64,000 nucleotides of DNA from Saccharina japonica (GCA_008828725.1 MEHQ01002413.1:143401-207400); one strand, 5' to 3'; shown: positions 1-10,577, counted from the stretch's first letter. Translations and numbers: made by a program. Notes: generated from the letters alone by a model not told the origin.

Positions 1-224
1 ATGTCAAGCATCCAAGCGTCGATTTACTCGTATACATCATGGGGATATAATCTTGTTAATTGTGATTTTTATGCATGTCATGCGGCATAAACGAGTCGTA
101 GCATTGCGATGCCAAATTGAGTGGTATCGGGGGTTGTACGCAATCCACAACCCTGAATGTTTTGGACATTTCCGGGTATTTTTCTGATCTTCCACAATAT
201 TTGTTTTTTTAGGTTACTGCCACG

Positions 225-1210
225 GACGTTTCCATGCAAGTAAAATATACCCTCATGGAAGTTTGTTCACTTCTATGGAAGCAAAAATGTAAAACACTTC
301 CATGGAAGTTGGATTATGCCACTTCCTCCTTGGAAGGTGATAACAGTTTCCACTATGGAAGCTTCCATCAACTTCAGTGGTAGCTTTCATAACTGTATAT
401 GCAAGCAAAACATGCACTTCCATAAAAGGTGGATTTACTCCCATCGAAGGTTTGTACGCTGGCATAGAATTTGACTCCATCGGATATTCCACCCCCGCCC
501 GGCACCCTGCTCCCACTCAGTACCGTCACCCTGCAGCGAACCCTTCTCGTTTGCCACCCTGCTCCCGTCACCTTGCTCCCACTTACCACTCTGTACAGAA
601 ATTTAAGCACCGTTTTTACACGAATATGCAATAAAAATGGTGCTTATATTTCTGTACAAAGTGGTATAAGGTGAAGACATAATAGCCGTCCGCAGGAGCC
701 GCCGGAGTCCCACCAGCCACCCCACCGGCCGTCCACAGTCAAGTCCATGTAAATAAAAGTAAAACTACTCCCATCGAAATAAAGTTTAGAAGAAAAGCTT
801 TACTCCCATGCAAAAAAAACAGTGTCCATGGAAGTAAATCGTGTGTTCAGGTCTACTTACATCCACGTCCATGGAAGTAATGGAGTCTATGGAGGCTGGT
901 GGATGTAATGGAAGTCAGTGGACCGTTTCTTGCAGAAGTTACTTGCAGCTTGAATACAAATCGTGAACGTAGGTGAGAGTCTGTAGGGGAATAGAGAAGC
1001 TCTGGGCAGCTTTCACCGAACGTGGTTCTGGAAGCTTTTTGAGGTGATGGAACTTAGTGGTAGTTTGTATTTCAACCAACAGCAGTGGACGTTTTCACGT
1101 ACTTCGATGGAAGGAAATCAATAATACTTCCATGGAAGGTTTTACCTTCGACGGGCGCAATTTTTACTTCCATGGAAGAATGTGGAAACTTCCATGGAAG
1201 TGAAAACACA
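225..1210. repeat. Array of degenerate TTCCATGGAAG palindromes
   Basis: The self-complementary core CTTCCATGGAAG recurs many times with one or two changes (for example near 276, 298, 352, 827, 868, 1129, 1167 and 1190). The motif is dense at 225-480 and 740-1210 and thin in between, where 480-580 instead has repeated CACCCTGCTCCC-like words and a hairpin. That layout matches the other elements here whose arms hold a private motif. I could not find clear terminal repeats or a target duplication. The 1140-1250 part recurs inverted near 8700-8790. Confidence 0.6.
585..665. repeat. Short foldback hairpin with TA borders
   Basis: Two 34-nt arms (585-618 and 632-665) are inverted copies with three mismatches, separated by a 13-nt loop. 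Each arm starts ACCACT at the outside, and the hairpin is bordered by T/A on both sides. The size and symmetry fit a very small MITE; a transcribed small-RNA precursor is an alternative. No protein is encoded. Confidence 0.65.
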
Positions 1211-1330
1211 AAGATAGATCATGTTGTGGTCCCCGTTTTCACGGGGCTGACGACAAATGTGTGGAGTAGTGCCGGTTGCCAAAATATCGTGCCGGTATGG
1301 ACGGCTGGCGCGTATCGGGTTTATGGAGGG

Positions 1331-1332
<2 letters not shown>

Positions 1333-1426
<94 letters not shown>

Positions 1427-1427
1427 G

Positions 1428-1463
<36 letters not shown>

Positions 1464-1470
1464 CTACTAT
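1333..1470. repeat. (ACT)n microsatellite
   Basis: An almost pure ACT/CTA trinucleotide run of about 130 bases, with one GCT interruption near 1426. It generates long artificial poly-Thr, poly-Ser, poly-Leu, poly-Tyr and poly-Val frames, which are not genes. Confidence 0.95.
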
Positions 1471-1559
1471 GCACCAGGTATAGGGGAAACTGGACAAATA
1501 AATAGAGTAATATACCACTACCTGGCAACTGTTATTTATATATACTTCGTATACATATA

Positions 1560-1945
1560 GGAAGTATACGTGGTATACTAGGATATACTCCGGAGTAGAT
1601 ACAACTATTGTATACACCAGGAATAAACAGGTGCGATGGAATTCTCGCCTGCTCGCGAACCTCGCAGCTCCTGGATGAAATCGCCCCCGGTCCAAACACC
1701 GCATCTGCCCCCCCCCGGCTTGCATCGGCCTCGAGCCTCATCTCCAAAACCACCGCCATGTCAGGGCAACGGTGCCAACCAGCCGGTACCGTTGCCACCG
1801 CGACATCGACGCCGGAGGTCTTGAAGAAATCAAGCGGCTGCATCGTCTTAGACTCTATCGTTTCGAACACGTCCTCTTCCCCTTCTGCTGCTGCTGCTTC
1901 ATACGGGTCGGGGTCGCTGCTGGTGGTGCCACGCTCGTCACGTGC
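1560..1945 (-). pseudogene. Coding-like remnant inside the left arm, function unknown
   Basis: On the minus strand, a frame of about 100 codons reads as plausible protein. It has an acidic Ala/Glu-rich start (EAAAAEGEEDVFETIE) and then a stretch ending in ADAVFGPGAISSR. The block is GC-rich compared with its AT-rich surroundings. The inverted partner at about 7995-8370 on the plus strand preserves the MAVVL..RLEADA and ADAVFGPGAISSR words but has lost the frame upstream. Conservation of the same words in two diverged copies suggests it was once coding, either an element-encoded protein or a captured host exon. I recognise no domain, and the frame then runs into AT-rich repeat without a convincing start or end. 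Confidence 0.35.
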
Positions 1946-1950
1946 TAAGA

Positions 1951-2419
1951 CCTGCCACAATACGAAGTATGGGGAACAAACCGTTACGTCATGTCGGATG
2001 GTGTGGTGCAATCTGGCAGCAGGACTGCAATACAAGGAGATGTACGAGAGTTGCCGACTACAGCTTGCTACGGCTACCCCCAAAATTGCTATCGTGCATG
2101 TCTACTTCATATTTTCCTTATTTATTTGATATTTCCATGCGCCGTGTGAGTGTCCCATGTTTCGTATGTTGTATGTACGTTTTGTGTGTGAGTTGCTACA
2201 GTATTTCGTATGGAGTCTGCATCTTTGGTTTGCAATGCACTGCCAAATCGATACACGTTCCCATGTCTTAAGTCAATCGAGTTTTGGGCTCCCTCTGTGC
2301 ATTATGGGTTCCGTTTTACACACACAAGGTCTGAACAAGCGCTACACGTTCAAGCTTCAGCCCGCCTGTGCCCGTGGGTATGGCTGCGTGTATTGTCAGA
2401 TGAGAAACCACATATAGTC
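1951..2419. other. No recognised feature
   Basis: AT-rich sequence with only short frames. I found no repeat partner, hairpin or coding signal I could defend. Confidence 0.5.
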
Positions 2420-2578
2420 GGTAGCCCTTTTTAAGGCACACCGCGACAAGGGAAAATGTCATATAAGATGCCTAACATTTCTGCACACCGTTTTAACCCA
2501 CTCTCTGACTTGTTTTGGGAGCTGGTCCCAGCCCTTATATGGGATGCACTGCAATAGCGTCCCTTACAAGGGGCTACC
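2420..2578. mobile_element. MITE-like element, GGTAGCCC termini
   Basis: The left end GGTAGCCCTTTTTAAGG is inverted at the right end as CCTTACAAGGGGCTACC, giving a ~159 bp element with ~17 bp terminal inverted repeats. A second copy with the same ends and a related interior lies at 58023-58192. The flanks TAGTC and TACTC could be an imperfect 5-bp target duplication, but this is weak. Confidence 0.6.
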
Positions 2579-3119
2579 TACTCTGCTGTGCATGCTCTCT
2601 TGTCTCGTGCTCGTCGACCAGATAGAACAAGAGAGAGAGGGAAAGATGCTTGCCGTCTCTTGAGGGTGGCTTATCAGCATGAACACAGAGACACTGACTG
2701 GGTGTAGTGCTGGAGGTCGAAGGACTTGGCTTCACACAGACGCTGCGTCTTATGTGCATAACACATAATAATTATCCTTGCTGCATAAATCTGTTTGCGA
2801 TGTGTGACTTCCGTCTCTCGTACTGCAGTGCTTGTTCCTCTCCAGAATGAAGAATCGCCCCGGACTGTCTCTGTATGTAATGTGTGCATATAATCAGCAC
2901 GAACTGACACTGCGTGTGCTGGGTGTCGACGGGGAGAAACCAAACGGTTGCCTGTGAAAGAACACACACGCCCTCACACACGCAACATAGATTCCGCGGC
3001 TTGAAAGAGCAAGCAAGCTGCCATACAGGGCATACCCTATCCAGAAGGCGGACACTGTGGCGTATCTATAAATGATTAAGTTGCCGTACTACGACTGCGA
3101 GGAGATATCTTTACCACGA
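2579..3119. repeat. Mostly unassigned; contains a diverged tail-like repeat (minus)
   Basis: Around 2842-2965 the sequence is an inverted, diverged copy of the short repeat that clusters around the LINE at 54-61 kb. Shared words are GTGTGCTGGGTGTCGACGG and a nearby run of ACACAC. The rest of the interval shows nothing I can name. Confidence 0.4.
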
Positions 3120-3200
3120 CGTGGGACCACAGTAACTAGAAGCCTACATATTTACCTATTTTTACTCTAACTATTTGGTCGTATTTGTTATGGTTCCCCG
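3120..3200. mobile_element. Decayed copy of the CGGGGGACC MITE
   Basis: Inverted ends resembling GGGACCACAGTAACTAG on the left and TATGGTTCCCCG on the right. This is a shorter, more diverged member of the ~100 bp TA-flanked family best seen at 34296-34394. Confidence 0.5.
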
Positions 3201-3616
3201 TGATAGCGCTTTTTTAAGACCGCACTCCACGTATCCATGTATCCTTCACTAATTCCAAGTAACATACCACCAAAGGCGGGAGTGCAGGCCTAGCGGGGTT
3301 AACCGTATTACTTGGAATATGTGTACTGTAGCATGTATTTGGATGTACAGCAGGGCCCAACTGGGAGAAACACGCACAGCAGTGGTCGGCGTTGTCCCTA
3401 TTATTATCTGACAATGTGCTAATCTTAATTCAATCATAACTTGCATAATATACCCTGGAAGTTTTAAATTTATACCCGTGTCAATTATTCAGGTATGATT
3501 GATAGGTATATATGATTTAAATGCGAATGGTATGATTAAAATAAGACCTGCACAGTATCAGATAACAAATGGAATAATATTTATACATCTACTCAGCATA
3601 CAACTGGTATATGCTT

Positions 3617-5742
3617 CACACCTCGGATAACATAACACTCGGATAACACTTATCTACGTTATGGGGCCTAACACAGGGACTTGGCAACGTACTAACATAG
3701 TGTTAACACTGGAGGGGCAATCACGGTAACGCGGTAACACAGTGTTAACACTGGAGGGGCAATCACGGTAACGCGGTAACATAGTGTTAACTGGAAACCC
3801 ACGAACGTGCACACGCCTTAACGTTATGTTACACTGTGATCCGTCCTTCAACTGCCACTTTAGCATAGTGTTAGGCTCTGACCCAACACGTACATTATCA
3901 CTCTGACATTCCCAGATCGATATTTGCAGATTTACTAACACGATAACATAATGTTACTGTCCACGGAGCGTTAGACATAACACACTAACTTTGTGTTACC
4001 CTTCGAATGAGTGTTAACGTTGGGTTACAAATAACACACTAACATAACACTAACATAGTGTCCAGCACTACTATTAATAACACTACGTTCTTCGGACCCC
4101 CAGTCTGATTGCCTTAAGGTCAGATAACGTAACCTTTAACATACGTTAGACACGTTACAGTCTTAGCCGGCCGATACGTAACACTATGTTAGGGTGTTAG
4201 CCTAAATACTGAGGTCTGCCTAACATTATGTTACGGTGTTACTGTCAGTAAATATATCTGATTTTAACATTATGTTACTACTGTGTTACCAGAAATATCA
4301 ATCTGGGCGTAACATTATGTTACCGAGTTACCGTGGGCGCCGGAGTCAATCTAATGTAATGTTACGACATTACCCTTTGGGTCTTCCCACGCTCTAACAT
4401 GTGTTACCTTTGTTAGGGGTAAAGCGGCGTCGCGGAGTAACATAATGTAGCCGTGTTATCCAATTTTGCTGACATCCTAGTAACACAGTAGTTACTAATG
4501 TAGTAATTTACTCGTAGTGGATATGAGGCGCGACATCAGTACCTGCAGTAGTCAAATCTGCAATGCATCACGCTAAGGGAATACTGATTGTGCTGAACCA
4601 ACGCGAATGAACATCTACGTATACGTGCCGTTTGAGTTACTTATTTATATTTCGAGAACAAAATATCGTCAGCATACAGCAGCAGCAGAACAGCAGCATC
4701 AACAGCATGAATATAGGTCGATTTACGCTCGGCTTGTCGGTCTAACCCTAGAACCCTCTGTAAAAGTATTTAATGTATTGTGTGTCTCCTGGTTCCCCAA
4801 AGCGGTATTTATATTCGGCATAATTTGAAGACTAAAACTCTGCACCTGTGATTCGTACCTGTCCACAACAACAGATATTTTCGTAACATAGGTGCCACCA
4901 CTCCTACTGCTGTAGGATATTTACAGCATCAGAGCTTCTTCGTCCCCTCATCAGTAGGAGGGTGGGCCTGGCCATACCTCGCTCGATACGGACTGCTGCT
5001 GCCGCTGCTACGGTAACATATAAGAATGTCAATGTTTTATTGACTATACATACTCTAACGTGTGTTAGGATATCCACAAGGAATTCCGCTAACACACTAA
5101 CATACTCTAGTGTTATGTAAGCGTTTAATTGTCCATGGACGTTATCCGTCTGAAGTGCGCCAAGGTAGCAAGTAAGAATAAGGTAACATGCTAGCATAAC
5201 TTTGCTCGCTACGGGCTGGTGTCGCTAATACGGTAACACAATGTTACGTAATATTGGTAATTCCGCTAACACACTAACACATAGTGTTATGTAAACGTTT
5301 ATTGGATCATGTATGTACGTTATCCGTCTAAAGTGTGTTACGGCAGCAACTAAGAATTCCGCTAACACACTAACATAACGTTACTCGCTGCGGGCTGATA
5401 TCGAAAACACAGTAACATAATGTTAACGCTTCATTGACCATGTACGTTATCCCTATATCGTGTGTTACGATGGCAACTAGGAATTTCGGTAACACACTAA
5501 CATAGTGTTACTCGCTATGGGCTGCCTACTTTAACACCGTAACACTTATACTGCGGTCATCACGGGATCAAGGCAACACTCTAACATAATGCTACGCGAT
5601 CGCCCGCCAAGATCGTAACGCACTAACACTACGTTATCACAAAATCCGGAATTTGGATAACGTAGTAACGCAATGTTACGATTTTTTCCGCTGGCGCGTA
5701 ACATTAACATAAAACGTTAAGTGTTACGTTATCCGAGGTGTG
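3617..5742. mobile_element. 2.1 kb non-autonomous TIR transposon with 8-bp TSD and TAAC/GTTA arrays
   Basis: The element begins CACACCTCGGATAAC and ends with its inverse, GTTATCCGAGGTGTG. It is flanked on both sides by the same eight bases, ATATGCTT (3609-3616 and 5743-5750). An 8-bp duplication is typical of hAT and a few other cut-and-paste superfamilies. Both arms (about 3620-4500 and 5040-5740) are packed with TAACAC/GTGTTA and TAACATNATGTTA words in both orientations, one every few tens of bases. The central ~500 bp is nearly free of them. Arrays confined to the arms suggest subterminal transposase-binding sites. No transposase frame is present, so it would have needed a helper. Confidence 0.8.
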
Positions 5743-5750
5743 ATATGCTT

Positions 5751-6384
5751 ATAACACCACCGCTACATCACGGAACCCAGGCAAGCTTTTGCTGACATAT
5801 GCCTGCTACCACATATGCACAGGCGTTTAGGACGCAAGGGTACATACACACCTGCTGTGATTTCCTACAGCAGTCATTGGCTCCAAACCAAGGGTACCCC
5901 TGTGATTTCCTACAGCCGTCATTGGCTCAAAACCATGGGCGGTAACAAACGACCGAACACGGTGATTTTGGGAGCCCCGCGTCGAGATATTTCCGCAGAT
6001 GTATGCATATATCGCGCGTTGTGTGCGCTCTCCTCAAGCCGTCGAGAAAGCCGGCTTGGAAATTAATCAGAGGGCGTGTGTGTTGTCTTATCACCCCATG
6101 TGATATTTCACGGTCGTCATATCCCCGTCTCGAAAGGGATGCGTGGTCAATGGTCAAATGACTAAGGCAAGCAACAAATGAATACGCCCCCCCCTCAAGG
6201 CGCTTCGCGCTTGGTACTAGCAATCAATATCTGCCTGGCCGGTGAAAACCGGACATGCTACGTCCCGGCATTGTAAGAATGCGAGGGTCTATGGTCACAC
6301 GACTACGGCCATGCATGAATATCGAGTCCCCCCCCCCCATGCGTGTCAATGGTCAATGACTAAGGCAAGCAACAAATGAATACG
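5751..6384. repeat. Fragments of a dispersed repeat (GCGAGGGTCTATGGTC family)
   Basis: Words such as TCCCGGCATTG, GCGAGGGTCTATGG and GACTACGGCCATGCA recur at 6870-6935 and 19225-19320, and inverted near 35040-35260. An internal near-duplicate at about 5845-5940 repeats CTGTGATTTCCTACAGC twice. No gene was seen. Confidence 0.5.
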
Positions 6385-6937
6385 CCCCCCCCCTCTCTCT
6401 ATAACCCCCCCGCCCCCCCCCGCCTATAATATATTGATATATTTATAAGGTTGGGTTGGGTCGGTTGGCAACTGACGCTGGCAAAACAGCGCACTCGCTG
6501 CGTGAGCTAGACAACAGAGGTGCCTTTTTTCCTGTTATATTTTTTGTTGGCGTCACAAAGCTGGCGGTCATATATCATTTCTGCGGTGGAGAGACTTTGT
6601 TCCGCCACAAGGGCAATCGTCGTATCACTAGTGTTAATATTGGTAAGGCGTCGCGAGGAGTACATAGTAAAACCATTAGTGTCTCCGCTGAATGCACACA
6701 GAAATAAATTAGATACTCATTTGAAGCTGTCGCGCCATATGCAATTCCGCCTAGCAGCGGTTCTTAGCAGGATGCAGCTCACCCTCCATGCGACTCGCCA
6801 TAACCCTCACGCGTTAGCGCTGTGCGGAAGCCAATGTTGCTCTTGGTTGTGAAAACCCAACGCGCTCCGTCCCGCATTGTAGGATGCGAGGGTTATGGTC
6901 ATTATGACTTACGGCTGGCACAACATGAGTACACCCA
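6385..6937 (+). repeat. Left copy of a gap-flanking direct duplication
   Basis: Starts with a CTCTCTCTATAACCCCCC poly-C block and continues through GGTTGGGTTGG, CTCGCTGCGTGAGCTAGACA and GTTGGCGTCACAAA. The same order recurs at 6955-7510 directly after a run of N, with many small indels. A third, older copy lies at 18930-19480. Either this is a true tandem repeat or two unmerged versions of one locus. Confidence 0.7.
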
Positions 6938-6954
6938 NNNNNNNNNNNNNNNNN
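6938..6954. other. Assembly gap (17 N)
   Basis: A run of 17 undetermined bases, followed immediately by a poly-C tract. Confidence 1.
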
Positions 6955-7510
6955 CCCCCCCCCCCCCCCCCTCTCTCTATAACCCCCCCCGCCCCCCCCC
7001 GCTATAAATATATGATATATTTATAGGTTGGGTTGGTCGCGGTTGGCACGACGACGCTGCAAAACACGCCACTCGCTGCGTGAGCTAGACAACAGGTGCC
7101 CTTTTTTTTTGTTATTTTTTGTTGGCGTCACAAACTGGCGGTCGAGTAATATCATTTCTGCGGTGGAGAACCTTTGTTCCGGCACAAGGGGAATGGTCGT
7201 ATCACGTAGCTGCTTAATATGCGTAAGGCCGTCCGACGACAGTACATAGTTACTAAACCCATTGCCTGTCTACCCGATACTGGCCACACCAAAATTAAAT
7301 TAAACTCATTTGAAGCTGTCGCCCATATGCAAGTCCGCCTCAGCAGGCGCGACTTTAGGGCTCTCTTACGGACTGCAGGCGGCCGTGAGCGAACAGGCGC
7401 TCGCCCTCACATACCCTCCTCATGCGGACTCTGCACGCCCGAGACTACCCACGGCGTCTTCAGTTGTCGCACCGCACTCCGCGTTAGCGTGCCTTTCTTC
7501 GTGTGAGGCA
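6955..7510 (+). repeat. Right copy of the gap-flanking direct duplication
   Basis: Same block order as 6385-6937, with scattered substitutions and indels. Homology fades after about 7330, where this copy becomes more GC-rich. It is probably partly an assembly artefact, because it begins exactly at the N run. Confidence 0.65.
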
Positions 7511-7969
7511 CTTCGTTTCAGCGCTCTCGGTCACCAAGCACGGGGTCCCTGGCGCGCTGGGGGTGCTGGGGCGCGACGGCTTGCGGTTGAAAAAGCCCCA
7601 ACCGCGCTCCGTCGGTGGCATTGTAGGGCATGGCCGCCTGTGTAGCGGCAGCCTGCGACGGGCTGGTGGGCGGGGGGATGTCAGCGTCGCGTTCTCGCGC
7701 GGGGCGGTGGTCTGACATGGTCTCTTTCTAAGTCGGCCAGAACTCTCGCTACATTCCTTGTATGTGTAGGACGTCCCTCGGCGTGCCAGTTGCACCCACA
7801 TCCGATCGACATGAGGCCGCGTCGGCCGTAACGGTTGCTCCCCATATTGCTATTGTTGGCACGGCGGAGGCTCGGTCGGGAGTCCTCGTGCCGCCTTGAT
7901 TTGTCTAGCTCATATGTAAGCCTGAGACCCGCGCGACGTCGGCGTGGCAACAGAGACGCATGGCGCTGG
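7511..7969. other. GC-rich unassigned stretch
   Basis: Several overlapping frames are open in multiple directions, which is what GC-rich non-coding DNA produces. One short stretch near 7570-7640 resembles the dispersed GCATTGTAGG repeat. No gene is called. Confidence 0.4.
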
Positions 7970-8800
7970 TGCACGTTGGGGGGGCTACCACCGGGAGGCC
8001 AGCAGCGACCCGGACCCCCCGTCTGTAAGCGAGCCAGCAGCAGTCAGGAGGGTAAGGAGGCGTGTTGCGAAACGCGATAGAAGTTTCTTACTGTCTAGTG
8101 TCTCTGCGCTTAACCCGCTCTGATAGACGCATGCCAGCCCGCTGATCCCTTCTTAACAGAGCCTCCTGGCGTCATGTGGTGTCGCGACAGCGGTGCACAA
8201 CGGGTACCCTGGTCTGGACGTGGCCTACATGGCCGTGGTTCTGAGATCGAGGCTCGAGGCCGATGCAAGGGGGCGGTGCGCCGATGCGGTGTTTGGACCG
8301 GGCGCGATTTCATCCAGAGCTGCGAGGCTTCGCGAGAAGGCTGAGAATTCCATCGCACGTGTATTCCTGGGATACATAGGTTGTATCTACTCCGGAGTAT
8401 CTCCTGTATACACGCTATACCTTCCTATATGTATACGAATATATATAAATAACAGTTGCCAAGGTTAGTGTATATTCACTCTATTTATTTGTCAGTTTCC
8501 CTATACCTGGCTGCATTGGAGTAGTAATAGTAGAGTAGTAGTAAATAAGTAGTAGTTAGTATAGCAGTAATTTAGTAGTGAGTAGTGTAGTAGTAGTCTG
8601 GTCATCCATAAGACCCGATACGCGGCCAGCCGTCCATACCGGCCACGATCTTTTTGCAACGGCATACTCCACACATTTTGTCGCTCCTAGCCCGTTGAAA
8701 CCGGGGCCACACATGATCTATCCCGCTGTGTTTTCACTTCCAGTGGAAGTTTCACATTCTTCCATGCCGAAGTAAAAATGCGCCCGGTCGGAAGGAAAAG
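7970..8800 (-). repeat. Right arm of the long inverted repeat
   Basis: Reverse complement of 1138-1950 with many indels. It carries the degenerate remains of the ACT microsatellite (8514-8605) and the ADAVFGPGAISSR-like words on the plus strand around 8225-8330. It ends beside a 20-base poly-C run. Confidence 0.65.
8514..8605. repeat. Degenerate AGT/TAG microsatellite
   Basis: Counterpart of the pure (ACT)n run in the left arm, here broken by indels every few units. The contrast in purity between the two arms is notable: either this copy is older or the consensus here is of poor quality. Confidence 0.75.
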
Positions 8801-8820
8801 CCCCCCCCCCCCCCCCCCCC
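8801..8820. repeat. Poly-C run
   Basis: Twenty consecutive C. Such runs recur through the window, often at or inside element ends (6955, 12009, 61420, 62950). Confidence 0.9.
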
Positions 8821-9015
8821 GCCTATCTCTCACGAATTCTCCCTGTCCGTGTCTCTCTGTGGTGTGTGTATCAGCTCGAGAATACACTCTGCGACAGCTC
8901 TGTACGCCTCACCTGACACAACTCCTAAAATGTACCAGGTGTACCACAGCAATGCTATAATCGATGCGGCAACCGATATCTGATCTCCCTCTAGCTCCCA
9001 TGTTCTTTAAGTCTG

Positions 9016-9163
9016 TTGTATGCCCACTTGCCTCGAGGGTGATGGTGTCACCCGCTGGTATCTCCAGCCATACCGTCCACTTGGGTGTCGCTTTCGGGGG
9101 GAGACGCTCGTTGTTTATGGCGACTTTGTACACCCACCCGGGGAGACATTGCTCAAGCTTCAC
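9016..9163 (-). CDS. Possible single exon, unknown protein
   Basis: A minus-strand frame of about 50 codons reads like real protein: CLPGWVYKVAINNERLPP, then WTVWLEIPAGDTITLEA. It is preceded on the minus strand by an AG acceptor-like border (CGTAACAG before GTGAAG). It can be closed at GCAAGTGGGC, which could be a GT donor near 9016. No ATG begins it and no partner exon is visible nearby; upstream is a TTG repeat. I recognise no family. It could be an exon fragment carried by a repeat or an internal exon of a long intron-rich gene. The call rests only on coding feel and splice-like borders. Confidence 0.3.
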
Positions 9164-9183
9164 CTGTTACGGGGGAACATAGG

Positions 9184-9185
9184 AA

Positions 9186-9216
<31 letters not shown>

Positions 9217-9290
9217 GGTACTGTTCTTCTTGATGTTGTCGTTGTTGTTGTTGGTGGTAGTCGTGGAGTTGTTGGTGGTGGTGTTGTTCT
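9184..9290. repeat. (TTG)n microsatellite, interrupted
   Basis: Nine pure TTG units followed by imperfect TTG/GTT units. Open frames over it (poly-Leu, poly-Val, poly-Asn) are artefacts. Confidence 0.9.
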
Positions 9291-9299
9291 TATATTGAC

Positions 9300-10120
9300 T
9301 TACCGCTACAATGCAGTCCGTGGTCAATAAAGCACAAACGTATTTAAGGCGTGTAGACATCGCGGGGTGCATTACATGGTGTTTGGGTTCATCGTGGGCT
9401 GTGATTACTATGACTGCCCCGTAATGACCGTACCACTAGACTAGTAGTATTGTTGATGGTGACGTTGATGTTGACAATCGGAAACAAGACGGGGTTGATG
9501 AAATGTTAAGTGCCTACTTACTGCAACTTTTACTTCGGGGTTGAATCGTACGACGAAGTATAATCATGCGGATGTGGAGAAAGCATTCAGGCTGTCGCTA
9601 GGGAATCGCGCCACAGGGTGTTTGTAACTATGAATCACTCATGTCAACAATAAGAGCTCGCATTCGCTTATAATTATTCGGGTTGTACAACGCATTAATA
9701 TTTTTATAATTGTAATTATTATTTTTGCCATCCGACAATGAATTGTGGTATGGCAATACTAAATACATTTTTTTTATTTGCCTTCCGACAAGGTGCAGGG
9801 TATTATTCATTCAGAATTAAAAAGCTGACACAATTCCACGAATACCACCAATCTCATCCAACCAGTTTAGCAAAGAGACGTGCACTAGTAATAGCACATG
9901 TTTGTGCAGAGGGCTCCTTTGTTTCCGTGATTTTCTTTTTTCGGGGTGCCATTAAGTGTTCAGCGTCTAAAGCTTATGCTACGCATTGTAGGAGGCAAGG
10001 GTAACACTAATAGTATACATCACGTACCTGTTATGTATGTATGTAAAATACTGGCATCGTGTCGACTGGGTTGTAGTCGTGAGGAGTCTAAAATGACATT
10101 CTAAACGTGTTCCACGGGGC
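9300..10120. repeat. Sparse; contains copies of the GCCATCCGACAA repeat
   Basis: TTTGCCATCCGACAATG near 9725 and TTTGCCTTCCGACAAGG near 9777 belong to a dispersed family seen also near 11345, 23283, 23437, 34575, 39535 and 48150, and inverted near 32700. Nothing else was recognised. Confidence 0.45.
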
Positions 10121-10129
10121 CTTCTAAAA

Positions 10130-10340
10130 CCAGTACCCTTTTTCGTATGGTGTTCTGCATAACACACGAAAAAGCCAAACCCAACTGGGTGAAATCATAT
10201 CGTTTTTGTTCATGATCGCAGATTGTAATCAACGTGAACCTCGTGTTGGTGATTGCGCCACCAAGCCTGCAACTGACCTCTCCGACTAAATGCATCCTCC
10301 CGGCTGTTTCCTCTTCGATTGTGCTTGTGCGAGGCGAATA
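10130..10340 (+). repeat. Copy of the CACGGCCTTCGTG / ACCTCTCCGACTA dispersed repeat
   Basis: An old repeat whose full unit reads, in order: a GGCGTTCAGTATAACACAC block, a CACGGCCTTCGTG block, a GATCATGATTG block, then a TAACCTCTCCGACTAGAAGC block. Partial to nearly full direct copies lie near 10130-10340, 10725-10770, 11560-11760, 11925-12030, 13190-13420, 13430-13722 (continuing at 17137), 17300-17500, 17500-17770 and 17800-18280. All are in the same orientation, suggesting an old tandem or repeatedly inserted family. Confidence 0.55.
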
Positions 10341-10577
10341 CATGCAACCAAAAAGGTATTACCATGACCGCGCCCCTTAGTGATTGACCCATCATTTTTA
10401 TACCAACCATAACCAATCGCTTGCTTATTGTTTCTCTTTCCAATAATTGTCATCTGATGACATACTATCCACATTACGAAAGGAAACGTTTGAGGAACCT
10501 CATTACTTCAAATATGGAAGATGCTGTCTAAATAATTCACAAATTCATGCAGTCCTCCTCATGAACGACACTAATAA

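Larger units (their letters stand above)
1138..1950 (+). repeat. Left arm of a long inverted repeat
   Basis: Read forward, this segment matches the reverse complement of 7970-8800 over its whole length with many small indels. Matching landmarks, in order, are the GGGCGCAATTTTTACTTC block, the ACT microsatellite, the ACCAGGTATAG block, the CTCCGGAGTAGATACAAC block, and the GC-rich stretch around 1650-1940. The arms lie about 6 kb apart. They may be terminal repeats of one large element or simply two inverted insertions of one repeat. I saw no target duplication. Confidence 0.65.

Noticed and set aside
1541-1560. ATACTTCGTATA resembles half of a loxP site, and ATACGAAGTAT recurs at 1957 and 12845
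   Set aside because: The inverted partner arm reads ATATTCGTATA at the same place, so it is ordinary diverged repeat sequence and not an inserted footprint or recombinase site.
1085-1725. Open frames of 80-134 codons on both strands (poly-Thr, poly-Ser, poly-Leu, poly-Tyr, poly-Val)
   Set aside because: All are translations of the ACT microsatellite in different frames.
3609-5750. CRISPR-like array of regularly recurring TAACAC words
   Set aside because: Spacing is irregular, both orientations alternate, and the block has transposon ends with a target duplication.
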